Source of the DNA: Bacteroidetes bacterium 46-16
Lineage (GTDB): Bacteria > Bacteroidota > Bacteroidia > Chitinophagales > Chitinophagaceae
Assembly (NCBI GenBank): GCA_001897835.1
Contig: MKUN01000028.1
Span: 360,858 to 424,857 of the forward strand
Direction: 5' to 3'
Length of the DNA: 64,000 bases
Position 1 is the stretch's first letter, and each line of letters begins with the position of its first letter. This document shows positions 1-8,900 of the stretch, one piece after another. A program made the position numbers and the translations under genes. The notes beneath the pieces are model-generated. The model did not search any database, had not been told where the DNA came from, and saw only the letters and a program-made list of their open reading frames with translations.

Positions 1-1824
1 CCGGGTGCTAAATATGATGCTGCAGGTGCTGCCGGCATCATCAATATCAAGACCCGAAGAGACAGGCATATGGGCCTGAACGGGTCGGTTACCGGCAGCT
101 TTGGGCAGGGCGTATATTCAAGGACCAATGAAGGGCTGAGCCTTAACTACAAAAGCAAAAAAATAAGCGCGTATGCCAATTATAGTTTTTTGGCGCGTAA
201 AGGCTTTAACGGGCTGGTGCTTGACCGTAAGTTCTATGACAGCCCCGGCGGTAAGATAGATACGGAATACGTGCAGCAAAATAACCTGTTGCTACCCATG
301 CGCTATCATTATGCTGCTGCGGGCATGGACTATAACGTATCGTCTAAAACGACCATAGGCTTTGGACTTACGGGAACGAGGACACGTTATGAGCCCAGCG
401 GCACCAGTTTCTCAGATGTATATAATGAAACAGGCACCAAACAATCGGAATTCACGACCATCAATGATTCAAAAACAAAGCTGAACGATTATTCGTTCAA
501 CCTGAACTTCAAACACAGCTTTGACAGTGCAGGCACCGACCTGACGGCAGACGGGGACTATGCCCGCTACGGGTATAATACATCGCAGGATTTCACCAAT
601 ATATTCTACGATACCGTTGGGGAATTATTGCAGCCGAACTATGTATTGCATGGCGATCCTAAAGGTGCTACGATCATACGTTCTTTCAAGAGCGACTTTA
701 CAAGGCCAATGCAGAACAACATGCGCTTTGAGGCAGGTATCAAGGCCGGTTATGTAACGGCGGAAGACAATTCGCAATACCAGGTTTATGATCAATCATT
801 GCGCAAGTTCGTATATGACCCCGGCAAGAGCAATCACTTTATCTACAATGAAAATATTAACGCTGCATACCTGAACCTGGCACAGGACAGGGCTAAGTGG
901 AGCTATCAACTGGGCCTGCGCACGGAACAAACCATAGTAAAAGGAGAACAGCTCACGATAGACAGCACCTTCACGCGTAATTACATACAACTATTCCCCA
1001 GCTTTGCCGTGCAATGGCATATGAGCAAGACGCATGACCTTGGGCTTACGCTGAGCAGGCGTATTGACCGGCCTAATTATGAGCAGCTTAATCCTTTCAA
1101 ATTTTTCCTGGACCCCAGCAATTATAAAGTAGGCAATCCTAACCTGCAACCCAGCCTTACCTACTCGGCTGAACTGTCGCATACGTTCAAACAACGGTTC
1201 GTGACATCAGTGAATTACAGTATAACGAAAGACGCAATAACGGAAGTGATACAACCCAGCGAAACGGAGAAAAATGAAAGCATACAAACCAATAAAAATA
1301 TAGACCGGCAAACATCCGTTAGTTTCAATGTTGCATATCCTTTCCAAATATTCAAATGGTGGAGCAACGTGACCAGCGGCAGCTATTACTATAATTATTT
1401 TGATGGCGATGTGGCCGGTACGCCACTGCATAACGGCAAACCTGCATTCTATTTTAATACAACGAACAATTTCCTGTTGCCTAAAAATTTCTCGGCAGAG
1501 CTAAGTATGTTCTACCAGTCAAACATGCTGTACGGGTATATGACCCTGAAACCTTTATGGTCGCTGAATGCGGGATTGCAGAAAAACCTGTTTAAAAATA
1601 AGGGCACGTTAAAGCTGGCGATCAATGATATATTCTGGAAGGTGAACCCCGTGGGTTATACGTCATTTGCCAAGTATCATGAAACATTCGTTGTTAAACG
1701 AGATACACGAATAGCGACCATAGCTTTTACCTACAGGTTCGGCAACCGTGCCGTAGGGCAGGTAAGAAAGAAAAGCGGCGGGGCAGAAGATGAGAAACGC
1801 AGGGCCGCAAGCAGTGCAGGATGA
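1..1824 (+). CDS. TonB-dependent receptor / outer-membrane beta-barrel protein (3' part)
   Basis: The reading frame is open from base 1, so the gene begins before the window and only its last 607 codons are seen. The first visible residues (PGAKYDAAGAAGIINIKTRR) match the end of the plug domain of SusC/TonB-dependent receptors, where 'AKYDA.G.AGIINI' is typical. The rest is rich in alternating aromatic and polar beta strands, and the segment RRIDRPNYEQLNPFKFF is characteristic of the Bacteroidota outer-membrane barrel family OMP_b-brl_3. The protein ends in a short charged, Lys/Arg/Glu-rich tail after the last barrel strand. It should sit in the outer membrane and import a substrate energised by TonB; the substrate cannot be told. 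A strong hairpin terminator follows. Confidence 0.9.
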   Translation, partial: PGAKYDAAGAAGIINIKTRRDRHMGLNGSVTGSFGQGVYSRTNEGLSLNYKSKKISAYANYSFLARKGFNGLVLDRKFYDSPGGKIDTEYVQQNNLLLPMRYHYAAAGMDYNVSSKTTIGFGLTGTRTRYEPSGTSFSDVYNETGTKQSEFTTINDSKTKLNDYSFNLNFKHSFDSAGTDLTADGDYARYGYNTSQDFTNIFYDTVGELLQPNYVLHGDPKGATIIRSFKSDFTRPMQNNMRFEAGIKAGYVTAEDNSQYQVYDQSLRKFVYDPGKSNHFIYNENINAAYLNLAQDRAKWSYQLGLRTEQTIVKGEQLTIDSTFTRNYIQLFPSFAVQWHMSKTHDLGLTLSRRIDRPNYEQLNPFKFFLDPSNYKVGNPNLQPSLTYSAELSHTFKQRFVTSVNYSITKDAITEVIQPSETEKNESIQTNKNIDRQTSVSFNVAYPFQIFKWWSNVTSGSYYYNYFDGDVAGTPLHNGKPAFYFNTTNNFLLPKNFSAELSMFYQSNMLYGYMTLKPLWSLNAGLQKNLFKNKGTLKLAINDIFWKVNPVGYTSFAKYHETFVVKRDTRIATIAFTYRFGNRAVGQVRKKSGGAEDEKRRAASSAG

Positions 1825-1887
1825 TAACCGTTTTTATTCCCACCCTCATATTTTAACCAAAGCGCTGCATTCTGCAGCAGAAGATCA

Positions 1888-1930
1888 AAGCCCTCTGCCA
1901 GCCGTATCCGAAAAAGGCAGAGGGCTTTTT
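1888..1930 (+). terminator. Rho-independent terminator after the receptor gene
   Basis: The arms AAGCCCTCTGCC and GGCAGAGGGCTT (about 12 bp) enclose a loop of about 16 bases and are followed by a T run. The site lies between the receptor stop codon and the convergent 3' end of the ACMSD gene. Confidence 0.85.
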
Positions 1931-1932
1931 AA

Positions 1933-2928
1933 TCAGGCCAGCCAGTCCATAGCATTTTTATACAGCAGTTTTTCTTTCTGTTCTTTTGAAAAACCGGCCA
2001 TGCTTTCTATGAGTTTTCCGGGGTGGTGCTCACCTAAAGGGAAAGGATAATCGCTGCCCATGCATACTTTATCATCGCCCATAAGATCAACAACAAAATC
2101 GAGCGCTTTGTCATCGTGTACAAGGGCATCTATCCAGAATTGCCCAATATAGTTACGCGGGTTGATATCATTGTCAATGGCCACGAGATCGGGGCGTACA
2201 TTGAAACCGTGCTCAATGCGACCTATGGTGATAGGGAAACTGCCGCCGCCATGTGCGAAGGCCACCTTCAGTTTAGGATGACGCCTGAACACGCCCCCGA
2301 ATATCATGGAGCATATGGCGCGGCTGGTCTCAGCGGGCATACCCACCAGCCAGGGCAGCCAGTATTTGCTCATGTCTTTTTCGCCCATCATCTCCCACGG
2401 GTGCACGAAAATACTGCAGCCAAGCTCTTCGGCAGCCTGCCAGAAAGGCTCAAATTCAGGGTCGCCCAGGTTCTTTGCATTGATATTGGAGCCTATCTCC
2501 AGGCCAGGCATTTTCAATTCGTTTACGCAGCGCTCCATTTCTTTTATCGCAGTATCCACATGCTGCATAGGCACAGTGCCGAGACCAATGAAACGATCCG
2601 GGTGCTGCTCCACGCATTGTGCTATATGGTCGTTGAAGAAGCGGGATGTTTCGAGGCAATGTTCGGGTTTGGCAAAGTAGTTGAACAGAACCGGTATGGT
2701 GGATAATACCTGTTGGCTCACTTCGGTCATATCCATCTCTTTTACCCGGACACCTGCATCCCAGCAATTGTGTTCTATCTCGCGAAATACCTTGTCGCCT
2801 TTTATCATTTTGGCACAGCAGGGCTTATGATGCTCCAGGCGTATAAAATCGCCCCCGCCGAATTTCTCGAACCAGTTGGGGATATGCTCCGGCATGATGT
2901 GCGTATGGATATCGATCTTCAAAGTCAA
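1933..2928 (-). CDS. 2-amino-3-carboxymuconate-6-semialdehyde decarboxylase (ACMSD), amidohydrolase family
   Basis: This 331-residue protein closely resembles animal and bacterial ACMSD along its whole length. It has the N-terminal metal motif HTH (H8, H10), a histidine in FVHPW (H176), the catalytic-type histidine in FAHGGG (H226) and the metal aspartate in GSDYPFP (D293), as well as the family signature KYWLPWLVGMPAET. ACMSD is a zinc enzyme that decarboxylates the ring-opened product of 3-hydroxyanthranilate in the kynurenine route of tryptophan breakdown. No other kynurenine gene is visible. The start is unusual: no ATG is available, because an in-frame stop lies just upstream, so translation must begin at TTG 2928 or TTG 2922, both within or beside a heptanucleotide repeat. 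The gene is third in a minus-strand run after the PLP enzyme and the thiolase. Confidence 0.9.
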   Translation of the reverse strand: MTLKIDIHTHIMPEHIPNWFEKFGGGDFIRLEHHKPCCAKMIKGDKVFREIEHNCWDAGVRVKEMDMTEVSQQVLSTIPVLFNYFAKPEHCLETSRFFNDHIAQCVEQHPDRFIGLGTVPMQHVDTAIKEMERCVNELKMPGLEIGSNINAKNLGDPEFEPFWQAAEELGCSIFVHPWEMMGEKDMSKYWLPWLVGMPAETSRAICSMIFGGVFRRHPKLKVAFAHGGGSFPITIGRIEHGFNVRPDLVAIDNDINPRNYIGQFWIDALVHDDKALDFVVDLMGDDKVCMGSDYPFPLGEHHPGKLIESMAGFSKEQKEKLLYKNAMDWLA

Positions 2929-2948
2929 AAGTTAAAAGTCAAAATAAA
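2921..2948. repeat. Heptanucleotide tandem repeat (AAAGTCA type) at the ACMSD start
   Basis: Three adjacent 7-base units, AAAGTCA, AAAGTTA and AAAGTCA, are followed by a degenerate unit AAATAAA. They fill the gap between the thiolase stop and the ACMSD coding region and include the candidate TTG start codons of the latter. Confidence 0.8.
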
Positions 2949-2953
2949 AATGT

Positions 2954-4150
2954 TTAAACTGCTTCATAAATAAGAGCAGCGCCCTGGCCAACCCCGATGC
3001 ACATGGTGGCAAGGCCGTATTTAGCATTACGCCTGCGCATTTCGTAGAGGAGGGTAGTAGATATGCGTGCGCCGCTGCAGCCCAGCGGGTGGCCTAGTGC
3101 GATAGCACCACCGTTCACATTTACCTTTGCTGCTTCAAGGCCCAGGTCGCGGATGCAGGCAATGCTTTGCGAAGCGAAGGCTTCATTCAGCTCTACGAGG
3201 TCAAGATCGCTCACTTCAAGCCCGGCACGCTTGAGGGCTTTTAATGTGGCAGGTACAGGGCCTACACCCATAATGGCGGGATCGACACCAGCTACGGCCA
3301 TCGACCTGATCTTCGCCAGCGGCTTGAGGCCGTATTTTTTAACTGCATTCTCTGAAGCCAGCAGTAATGCTGCCGCCCCATCGTTGATGCCGCTGGAATT
3401 GCCTGCTGTTACCGTACCGTCTTTTTTGAATGCTGGTTTGAGCTGCGCCAGCTTTTCCAGTGGTGACTGGCGGGGATGTTCATCGACTGCGAAGACATTT
3501 GTTTTTCCTTTGCCAAGATCTACCGTTACGGGCACGATCTCATCGGTGAACTTGCCTGAGGCTGCTGCCGCTGCGTATTTTTCCTGTGTATTGTATGCAA
3601 ACTGGTCCTGCTCTTCGCGGCTGATGTTCCACTGTGCTGCTACATTTTCGGCTGTTTCACCCATGCCGTAAGGATGATACATGGCGCTCAGTTTAGGATT
3701 GATGAAGCGCCAGCCCATAGTGGTATCATATATTTCCTGCTTCCGGGAAAAGGGGGCGTCTGCCTTAGCCATAACGAAGGGTGCTCGGCTCATGCTTTCC
3801 ACCCCGCCTGCAATGAACAGTTCGCCATCGCCACACATAATAGCCCGCGATGCATCCATAATGGCCTGCAGGCCCGATGCGCAGAGCCTGTTGACCGTAT
3901 TGCCGGCAACAGTAATGGGCAGGCCGGCCAGTAAAGCAGCCATGCGGGCCACGTTGCGGTTGTCTTCGCCCGACTGATTCGCAGCGCCGGCAATAACATC
4001 CTCTATGGCATGTATGTCGATATTGGGATTGCGCTCTATTAATGTTTTAATGACCTCGGCTAAAAGGTCGTCAGGCCTTACCGTTGCTAAACTGCCCCCG
4101 TATTTGCCGATAGGTGTGCGGATGGCATCAATAACATATGCTGTACTCAT
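2954..4150 (-). CDS. Thiolase family acyltransferase, 3-oxoadipyl-CoA/acetyl-CoA type
   Basis: This 398-residue thiolase has the complete catalytic set: acyl-accepting Cys90 in NRLCASG, His354 in ALGHPLG, and Cys384 in CIGVGQG. It should cleave a 3-oxoacyl-CoA with CoA, or run the reverse condensation. The N-terminal part ([18 protein letters not shown]) and overall length resemble the PcaF/PaaJ group, which acts on 3-oxoadipyl-CoA in aromatic degradation, but the substrate cannot be fixed from sequence alone. Its ATG lies one base after the stop of the upstream PLP enzyme, so the two are very probably co-translated. The downstream neighbour ACMSD, also an aromatic-catabolism enzyme, supports a role in amino-acid or aromatic breakdown. 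Confidence 0.93.
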   Translation of the reverse strand: MSTAYVIDAIRTPIGKYGGSLATVRPDDLLAEVIKTLIERNPNIDIHAIEDVIAGAANQSGEDNRNVARMAALLAGLPITVAGNTVNRLCASGLQAIMDASRAIMCGDGELFIAGGVESMSRAPFVMAKADAPFSRKQEIYDTTMGWRFINPKLSAMYHPYGMGETAENVAAQWNISREEQDQFAYNTQEKYAAAAASGKFTDEIVPVTVDLGKGKTNVFAVDEHPRQSPLEKLAQLKPAFKKDGTVTAGNSSGINDGAAALLLASENAVKKYGLKPLAKIRSMAVAGVDPAIMGVGPVPATLKALKRAGLEVSDLDLVELNEAFASQSIACIRDLGLEAAKVNVNGGAIALGHPLGCSGARISTTLLYEMRRRNAKYGLATMCIGVGQGAALIYEAV

Positions 4151-4151
4151 A

Positions 4152-5378
4152 TCAATTTATGGCTTGTTCTAAGTCGTTTATAATGTCTGTTACTGTTTCA
4201 ATACCTACGCTCATGCGTATAAGGCCGTCGGTTATGCCAAATTCCAGTCTTTTTTCGGCAGGCACTACCACATGCGATGTAGATGCGGGGTGCGATATTA
4301 GCGTATCGCAGGTGCCCAGTGAAGTGGCACTAACACAGAGTTCCAGGTTGTCGATGAATTTAACCCCGGCATCATAGCCGCCCTTTAGTTCGAAGCTCAT
4401 CATGGCGCCGGCATGTTTCATTTGCCTTTTGGCCAGTTCATGATCGGGGTGGGAGCTGAGACCCAGGTAATTTACTTTTTCCACTTTGGGGTGCTGTGCC
4501 AGGTAAGCGGCCACCTGCTCCGCATTGCTGCAATGGCGCTCCATGCGGATAGGGAAGGTGCGCAGTCCATTGGTAAGCAAAAAGGCCTCAAATGCATTGC
4601 TGTTGTTGCCTAGCAGGCGGTGTGTTTTTGTGACCTTTGTGTTCATTTTCTCTATATCGCGGCCTATCACAATGCCCCCTATGGCAGTACCATGCCCGTT
4701 GAGGAACTTGGTGGTGGAGTGCATCACAAAGTCCACATCGTATTTAAAAGGCTGCTGCAGGTAAGGTGTGGCAAAGGTATTGTCCACACATACGGTAAGC
4801 CCGTATTCTTTGCCCATCGATGCCAGGTGTTCTATATCCACGCATTGCAGGGTGGGGTTGGCCGGTGTCTCGAGGTACATCAGCGCCAGGCTCCCTTCAT
4901 GGGCCTTTAAAGTCTCTTCAACTTTGCCCGGGTCTTTAAAGTCTATTTGTATAGCAGTGATACCGAGTGCGGGCAGCACTTTATCCATCATCTCCTGGGT
5001 GCCACCATATAGTGAGTGGTGCGTAATTACTTTATCACCTGTTTTAACATTGCTGAGCAGCATGGTGGTAATGGCAGCCATGCCCGATGAGTGCAGTATG
5101 GCTTTCAGTAGCAATGGTTTGCCCTGGCGGTCTTTGAGCCCATATGCCTCCATCAGGGCAATACGTTCTTCGGCCTCATTGATGGTAGGGTTGCCAAAGC
5201 GGCCATATATATACCCTTTCTCTTTGCCGCTAAACAGCGCGGCACCATGTTCGGCGCTATCGAAGGTATATGTGCTGCTGGCATATATTGGGGTCAGGTG
5301 TGCATGGTTGCTTTCCGTTTTATGCCCCCCGTGGATACACAAGGTCTCGAAACCCTGCGAATTAATTATTTCATCCAT
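4152..5378 (-). CDS. Trans-sulfuration PLP enzyme (cystathionine/methionine gamma-lyase or synthase family)
   Basis: The 408-residue protein belongs to the Cys/Met metabolism PLP-dependent family. PLP-binding Lys224 lies in [10 protein letters not shown], the phosphate-binding segment is SSGMAAI, and YGRFGNPT and [14 protein letters not shown] family motifs are present. The position that is Cys116 in bacterial methionine gamma-lyases (LYGCT) is glycine here (LYGGT), as in cystathionine gamma-lyase/synthase, so a pure methionine gamma-lyase role is less certain. The start was chosen at the ATG giving [19 protein letters not shown], since 'ET..IH.G' normally lies close to the N terminus; an in-frame ATG 22 codons upstream would run into the divergent DinB gene. 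The stop is one base from the thiolase start. Confidence 0.92.
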   Translation of the reverse strand: MDEIINSQGFETLCIHGGHKTESNHAHLTPIYASSTYTFDSAEHGAALFSGKEKGYIYGRFGNPTINEAEERIALMEAYGLKDRQGKPLLLKAILHSSGMAAITTMLLSNVKTGDKVITHHSLYGGTQEMMDKVLPALGITAIQIDFKDPGKVEETLKAHEGSLALMYLETPANPTLQCVDIEHLASMGKEYGLTVCVDNTFATPYLQQPFKYDVDFVMHSTTKFLNGHGTAIGGIVIGRDIEKMNTKVTKTHRLLGNNSNAFEAFLLTNGLRTFPIRMERHCSNAEQVAAYLAQHPKVEKVNYLGLSSHPDHELAKRQMKHAGAMMSFELKGGYDAGVKFIDNLELCVSATSLGTCDTLISHPASTSHVVVPAEKRLEFGITDGLIRMSVGIETVTDIINDLEQAIN

Positions 5379-5389
5379 TGCAGGTTTGC

Positions 5390-5397
5390 TAATTTTG
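5390..5397 (+). promoter_or_regulatory. Bacteroidota -7 box for dinB-like gene
   Basis: TAATTTTG matches TAnnTTTG exactly and ends 19 bases before the DinB start codon. No good TTTG is seen at the expected -33 distance. Confidence 0.5.
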
Positions 5398-5416
5398 CTG
5401 CAATTTACAATATAAG

Positions 5417-5911
5417 ATGAAGGAATTACTGTTACAGATGGCAAAGTATAATCTATGGGCCAATAAGCGTATCATAGCTGTGCTGCTGAAGCTGGAGGAA
5501 GAGCAACTGGATAAGGAGATGATAAGCAGTTTTCCTTCATTGCGTGCCACGGCATACCATATATGGGGTGCCGAATTCCTCTGGCTGCAAAGGCTGCAAC
5601 TCACAGAGCAGCCGGTATATATGCCTTATATATACAAAGGCACATTTGAAGATGCCTGTGCAGACTGGCAAGATGTATCGCAAATATTAGCAGACTTTAC
5701 CGGGCGCCAATTTGACGATAAGGCATTTGAACATGTAGTGCAATATTACAATTCGGAAAAAAAATCGTTCAAGAACCCAGTACACGAGATATTGCAACAT
5801 GTGTTCAACCACAGTACTTATCACAGGGGGCAAGTGGTTACGATGCTCCGGCAGGCAGGAATAGATAAAATTCCTGAAACCGACCTTACGATTTACTTAA
5901 GGAAAGGTTAA
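5417..5911 (+). CDS. DinB/YfiT-family four-helix protein
   Basis: A 164-residue protein with the DinB layout. It starts with an amphipathic helix (MAKYNLWANKRI), has a metal-type histidine in TAYHIWGAE near residue 48, and ends with the family hallmark HVFNHSTYHRGQV, which supplies two more metal histidines. DinB-family proteins are metal-binding four-helix bundles, some of which are thiol-dependent transferases; the cellular role of this one is unknown. It is transcribed divergently from the PLP-enzyme cluster with a 38-base gap. Confidence 0.9.
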   Translation: MKELLLQMAKYNLWANKRIIAVLLKLEEEQLDKEMISSFPSLRATAYHIWGAEFLWLQRLQLTEQPVYMPYIYKGTFEDACADWQDVSQILADFTGRQFDDKAFEHVVQYYNSEKKSFKNPVHEILQHVFNHSTYHRGQVVTMLRQAGIDKIPETDLTIYLRKG

Positions 5912-5924
5912 AAAAAATAGATAT

Positions 5925-5957
5925 TTTGTTAAAATATCATATTTTCTTATTATTTTG
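5925..5957 (+). promoter_or_regulatory. Probable promoter of the PKD-repeat T9SS gene
   Basis: TTTG at 5925-5928 and TTATTTTG at 5950-5957 (one mismatch to TAnnTTTG) are separated by 21 bases in an AT-rich stretch, 38 bases before the start codon. Confidence 0.4.
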
Positions 5958-5995
5958 TATTACCATCTTATTCCCCCCGAATATAACCTGGCTGT

Positions 5996-8900
5996 ATGAA
6001 AAAAAAATCTACCTTTTACTTAGCGGTTATTGTCATTTCCATACTGCTGCCATCGTTGCGGGCAGCAGCGATGCCGACAATGCAGTTCATCCCAAATAAT
6101 GGCCAATGGCTGGAGCCATCGCTATACAGGGTAAACCTGAAAGACCTTGATATCTTCATGGAGCGCAATGCGGTCACTTATGTGCTTGCAGACCCGATGA
6201 ATGCAGAGTATGTGCATGGGGCCATACATGGTGATATACCTGCTGACAAGCCGGTATTCCGTTATCATGCCTATAAGATGATATTAGAAGGGGCCAGCAT
6301 GAACCCGGGGACAAAAGGCAATAATCCCCAGGAGATGTACTACAATTACTTTCATGGTAATGACCCTGCCCACTGGAAAAGTAATATCCATCCTTTTACC
6401 AGTGTGGATTATACCAATGTTTACCCCGGTATAGGTATGCATTTCCATTCGCAGGATAATCATTTCACCTATGATTTTATGGTAGCTCCCGGGGCAGATG
6501 CATCGCAGATCAAATTAAGATTTGCCGGTACGGATGGTGTATCTATAAAAAATGGCAACCTTATTTTAAAGACCTCGCTGCTGGATGTGGCAGAATCGGC
6601 TCCATATGCTTACCAGGAGATAGGAGGACTAAAAATAGAAGTGCCTTGCCATTACGCACTCAAGGATAATGTGATCAGTTATGTTTTTCCCTCGGGTTAT
6701 GACCATAAGTGGCCATTGATAATAGATCCTTCCATCTTGTTTGCCACCTATACAGGCTCCACTTCCAGTAACCTGGGTTTTTCAGCCACCTACGATAACC
6801 AGGGCTATTCTTACGTAGCGGGCTGGGCAGGGGGTATCGGGTACCCGCTTACTGTCGGTGCTTTTCAAAGTACATATGGCGGCGGCAGCCAGGATGTAGG
6901 TATTACCAAATTCAACCTGGATGGTACTGCAATCGTATGGTCGACCTTACTGGGGGGCAATGGCAGCGACCTGCCACACAGCACTATGGTGGATGCTGTT
7001 GGCAATCTTGTTATCACAGGTGTTACCGAATCAACCAATTTCCCCGTTTCAGCAAGTGCATACGACCAGACATCGAACGGGAATAAAGATCTTTTTGTAA
7101 CGAAGCTAAATCCTACGGGTACAGCCCTTATAGGATCCACATATGTTGGTGGCTCCGGCCAGGACGGCGGTAATGATGCCCCGCTTAATCATAGTTTTGG
7201 TGATACCTATAAAGGAGAGGTGACCGTGGATGACAACGGTAATGTATATGTGGCAGGTAATAGCCATTCATCCAATTTCCCGGTAACTGCGAATGCATTC
7301 CAGGCTACCAATGGAGGATCAGAAGATGGTGTGGTATTTAAACTTAATAGTGATCTTTCTGCTTTGCTGTGGAGCAGCTATATTGGTGGTAGCGGAAAGG
7401 ACGCAGTTTATAATATTGATCTTGACATTGACCAGAGCCATTTCTTCATCTCGGGTGGTACGGAAAGTAGTAACTTCCCGGTAACAGCGGCTGCTTATCA
7501 AAGTACATACCAGGGGGGTACCCTGGATGGTTTTGTGGCCAGGATAGAGAATAGCGGCAATTACCTGCTTGAAAAAAGTACTTATATAGGTACCAGCTCT
7601 TACGACCAGTGTTACGGGCTTGAGATAGACCCCAGCAATGGCGTATATATTTGCGGGCAGTCGGACGGGGGCACTTTCCCGGTAATAGGTAATGTGTATT
7701 CCAATGCAGGATCGGGCAATTTTATTATGAAGCTCGATTATGATCTTACTGCTCCTGTGTTTTCTACTGTTATTGGCAATGGCACCCATACTTCGAGTGC
7801 GCTCTTATCCCAAACGGCATTTTTGGTTGATTCCTGTTATCATATTTACCTCACCGGTTTTAACCTGAGCCTGCCTACCAACTTCCCGATCGCCGCTAAC
7901 CCGATGCAAAACAATAATGTGGGTTTTTACTTTATAGTGCTCGGGCAGGATGCCGCTACATTTGAATATGCCACGTATTATGGCAGCCAGTCGAACCATA
8001 CGGATGGCGGGACAAGTCGTTTTGATAAACGGGGCATTATATACCAGGGTATATGCTGCTGCACCAATAACTTTCCTACCACGCCGAATGTATGGAGCCC
8101 TAACAGTGGTGACGGCTGTAACATGGTTATGCTAAAGATGACATTTGACACCGGCCCTGTGGATGCGGCTGCGCTGGCAGTGCCCATGCAGGGTTGTGCA
8201 CCGCTTACGGTGAACTTCCTGAATAACTCAGCCAATGCGACCTCCTATGTATGGGATTTTGGAGATAATACGCCCATCAGCACGCTTACTGCACCTACTC
8301 ATATCTATACCACTCCCGGCACATATACCGTAATGCTGGCAGCCGAGAATCCGAATTCGTGCAGGGTGCATGATACCGATTACCTGACCATTATTGTGGT
8401 GGACAGTGGCGGGCCTGACCTGGTGAGTGCTTTTACAGCACAGATATTGGATAGCTGTTCTCCTTACCCGGCACAGTTCACGAACACATCGCAGGGTACA
8501 ACAGCGAATACGCAGTTCCTATGGGATTTTGGCGATAATACCAGCTATAACGGGGCTAACCCGCCCGTGCATAATTATCCTTCACCCGGTATCTATAGTG
8601 TGAAACTGGTGCTGATAGACAGCACAAGCTGTAATGGTAAAGATTCGGTGACGCAATCCATAAATTTCCCTGCACAGGTAGTGGTAAGTGCTGTGGCAGC
8701 CGTAGTGGACTCATCGGGTTGTAACCCGTTCACAGCCCAGTTCCAAAACAATTCGGTAAATGCAACATCTTACCTGTGGGATTTTGGTGATAATACCACC
8801 AGTACGGCTACGGCCCCGTCGCATACTTATACGTCACCGGGCACTTATACGGTCAAACTAATAGGCTATAACCAGTCAGGGTGTTTATATACCGATACCG

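Noticed and set aside
2116..2706. A 196-codon plus-strand ORF opposite the ACMSD gene
   Set aside because: The minus-strand ACMSD frame is conserved along its whole length with its metal ligands; the opposite frame has none of the features of a gene.
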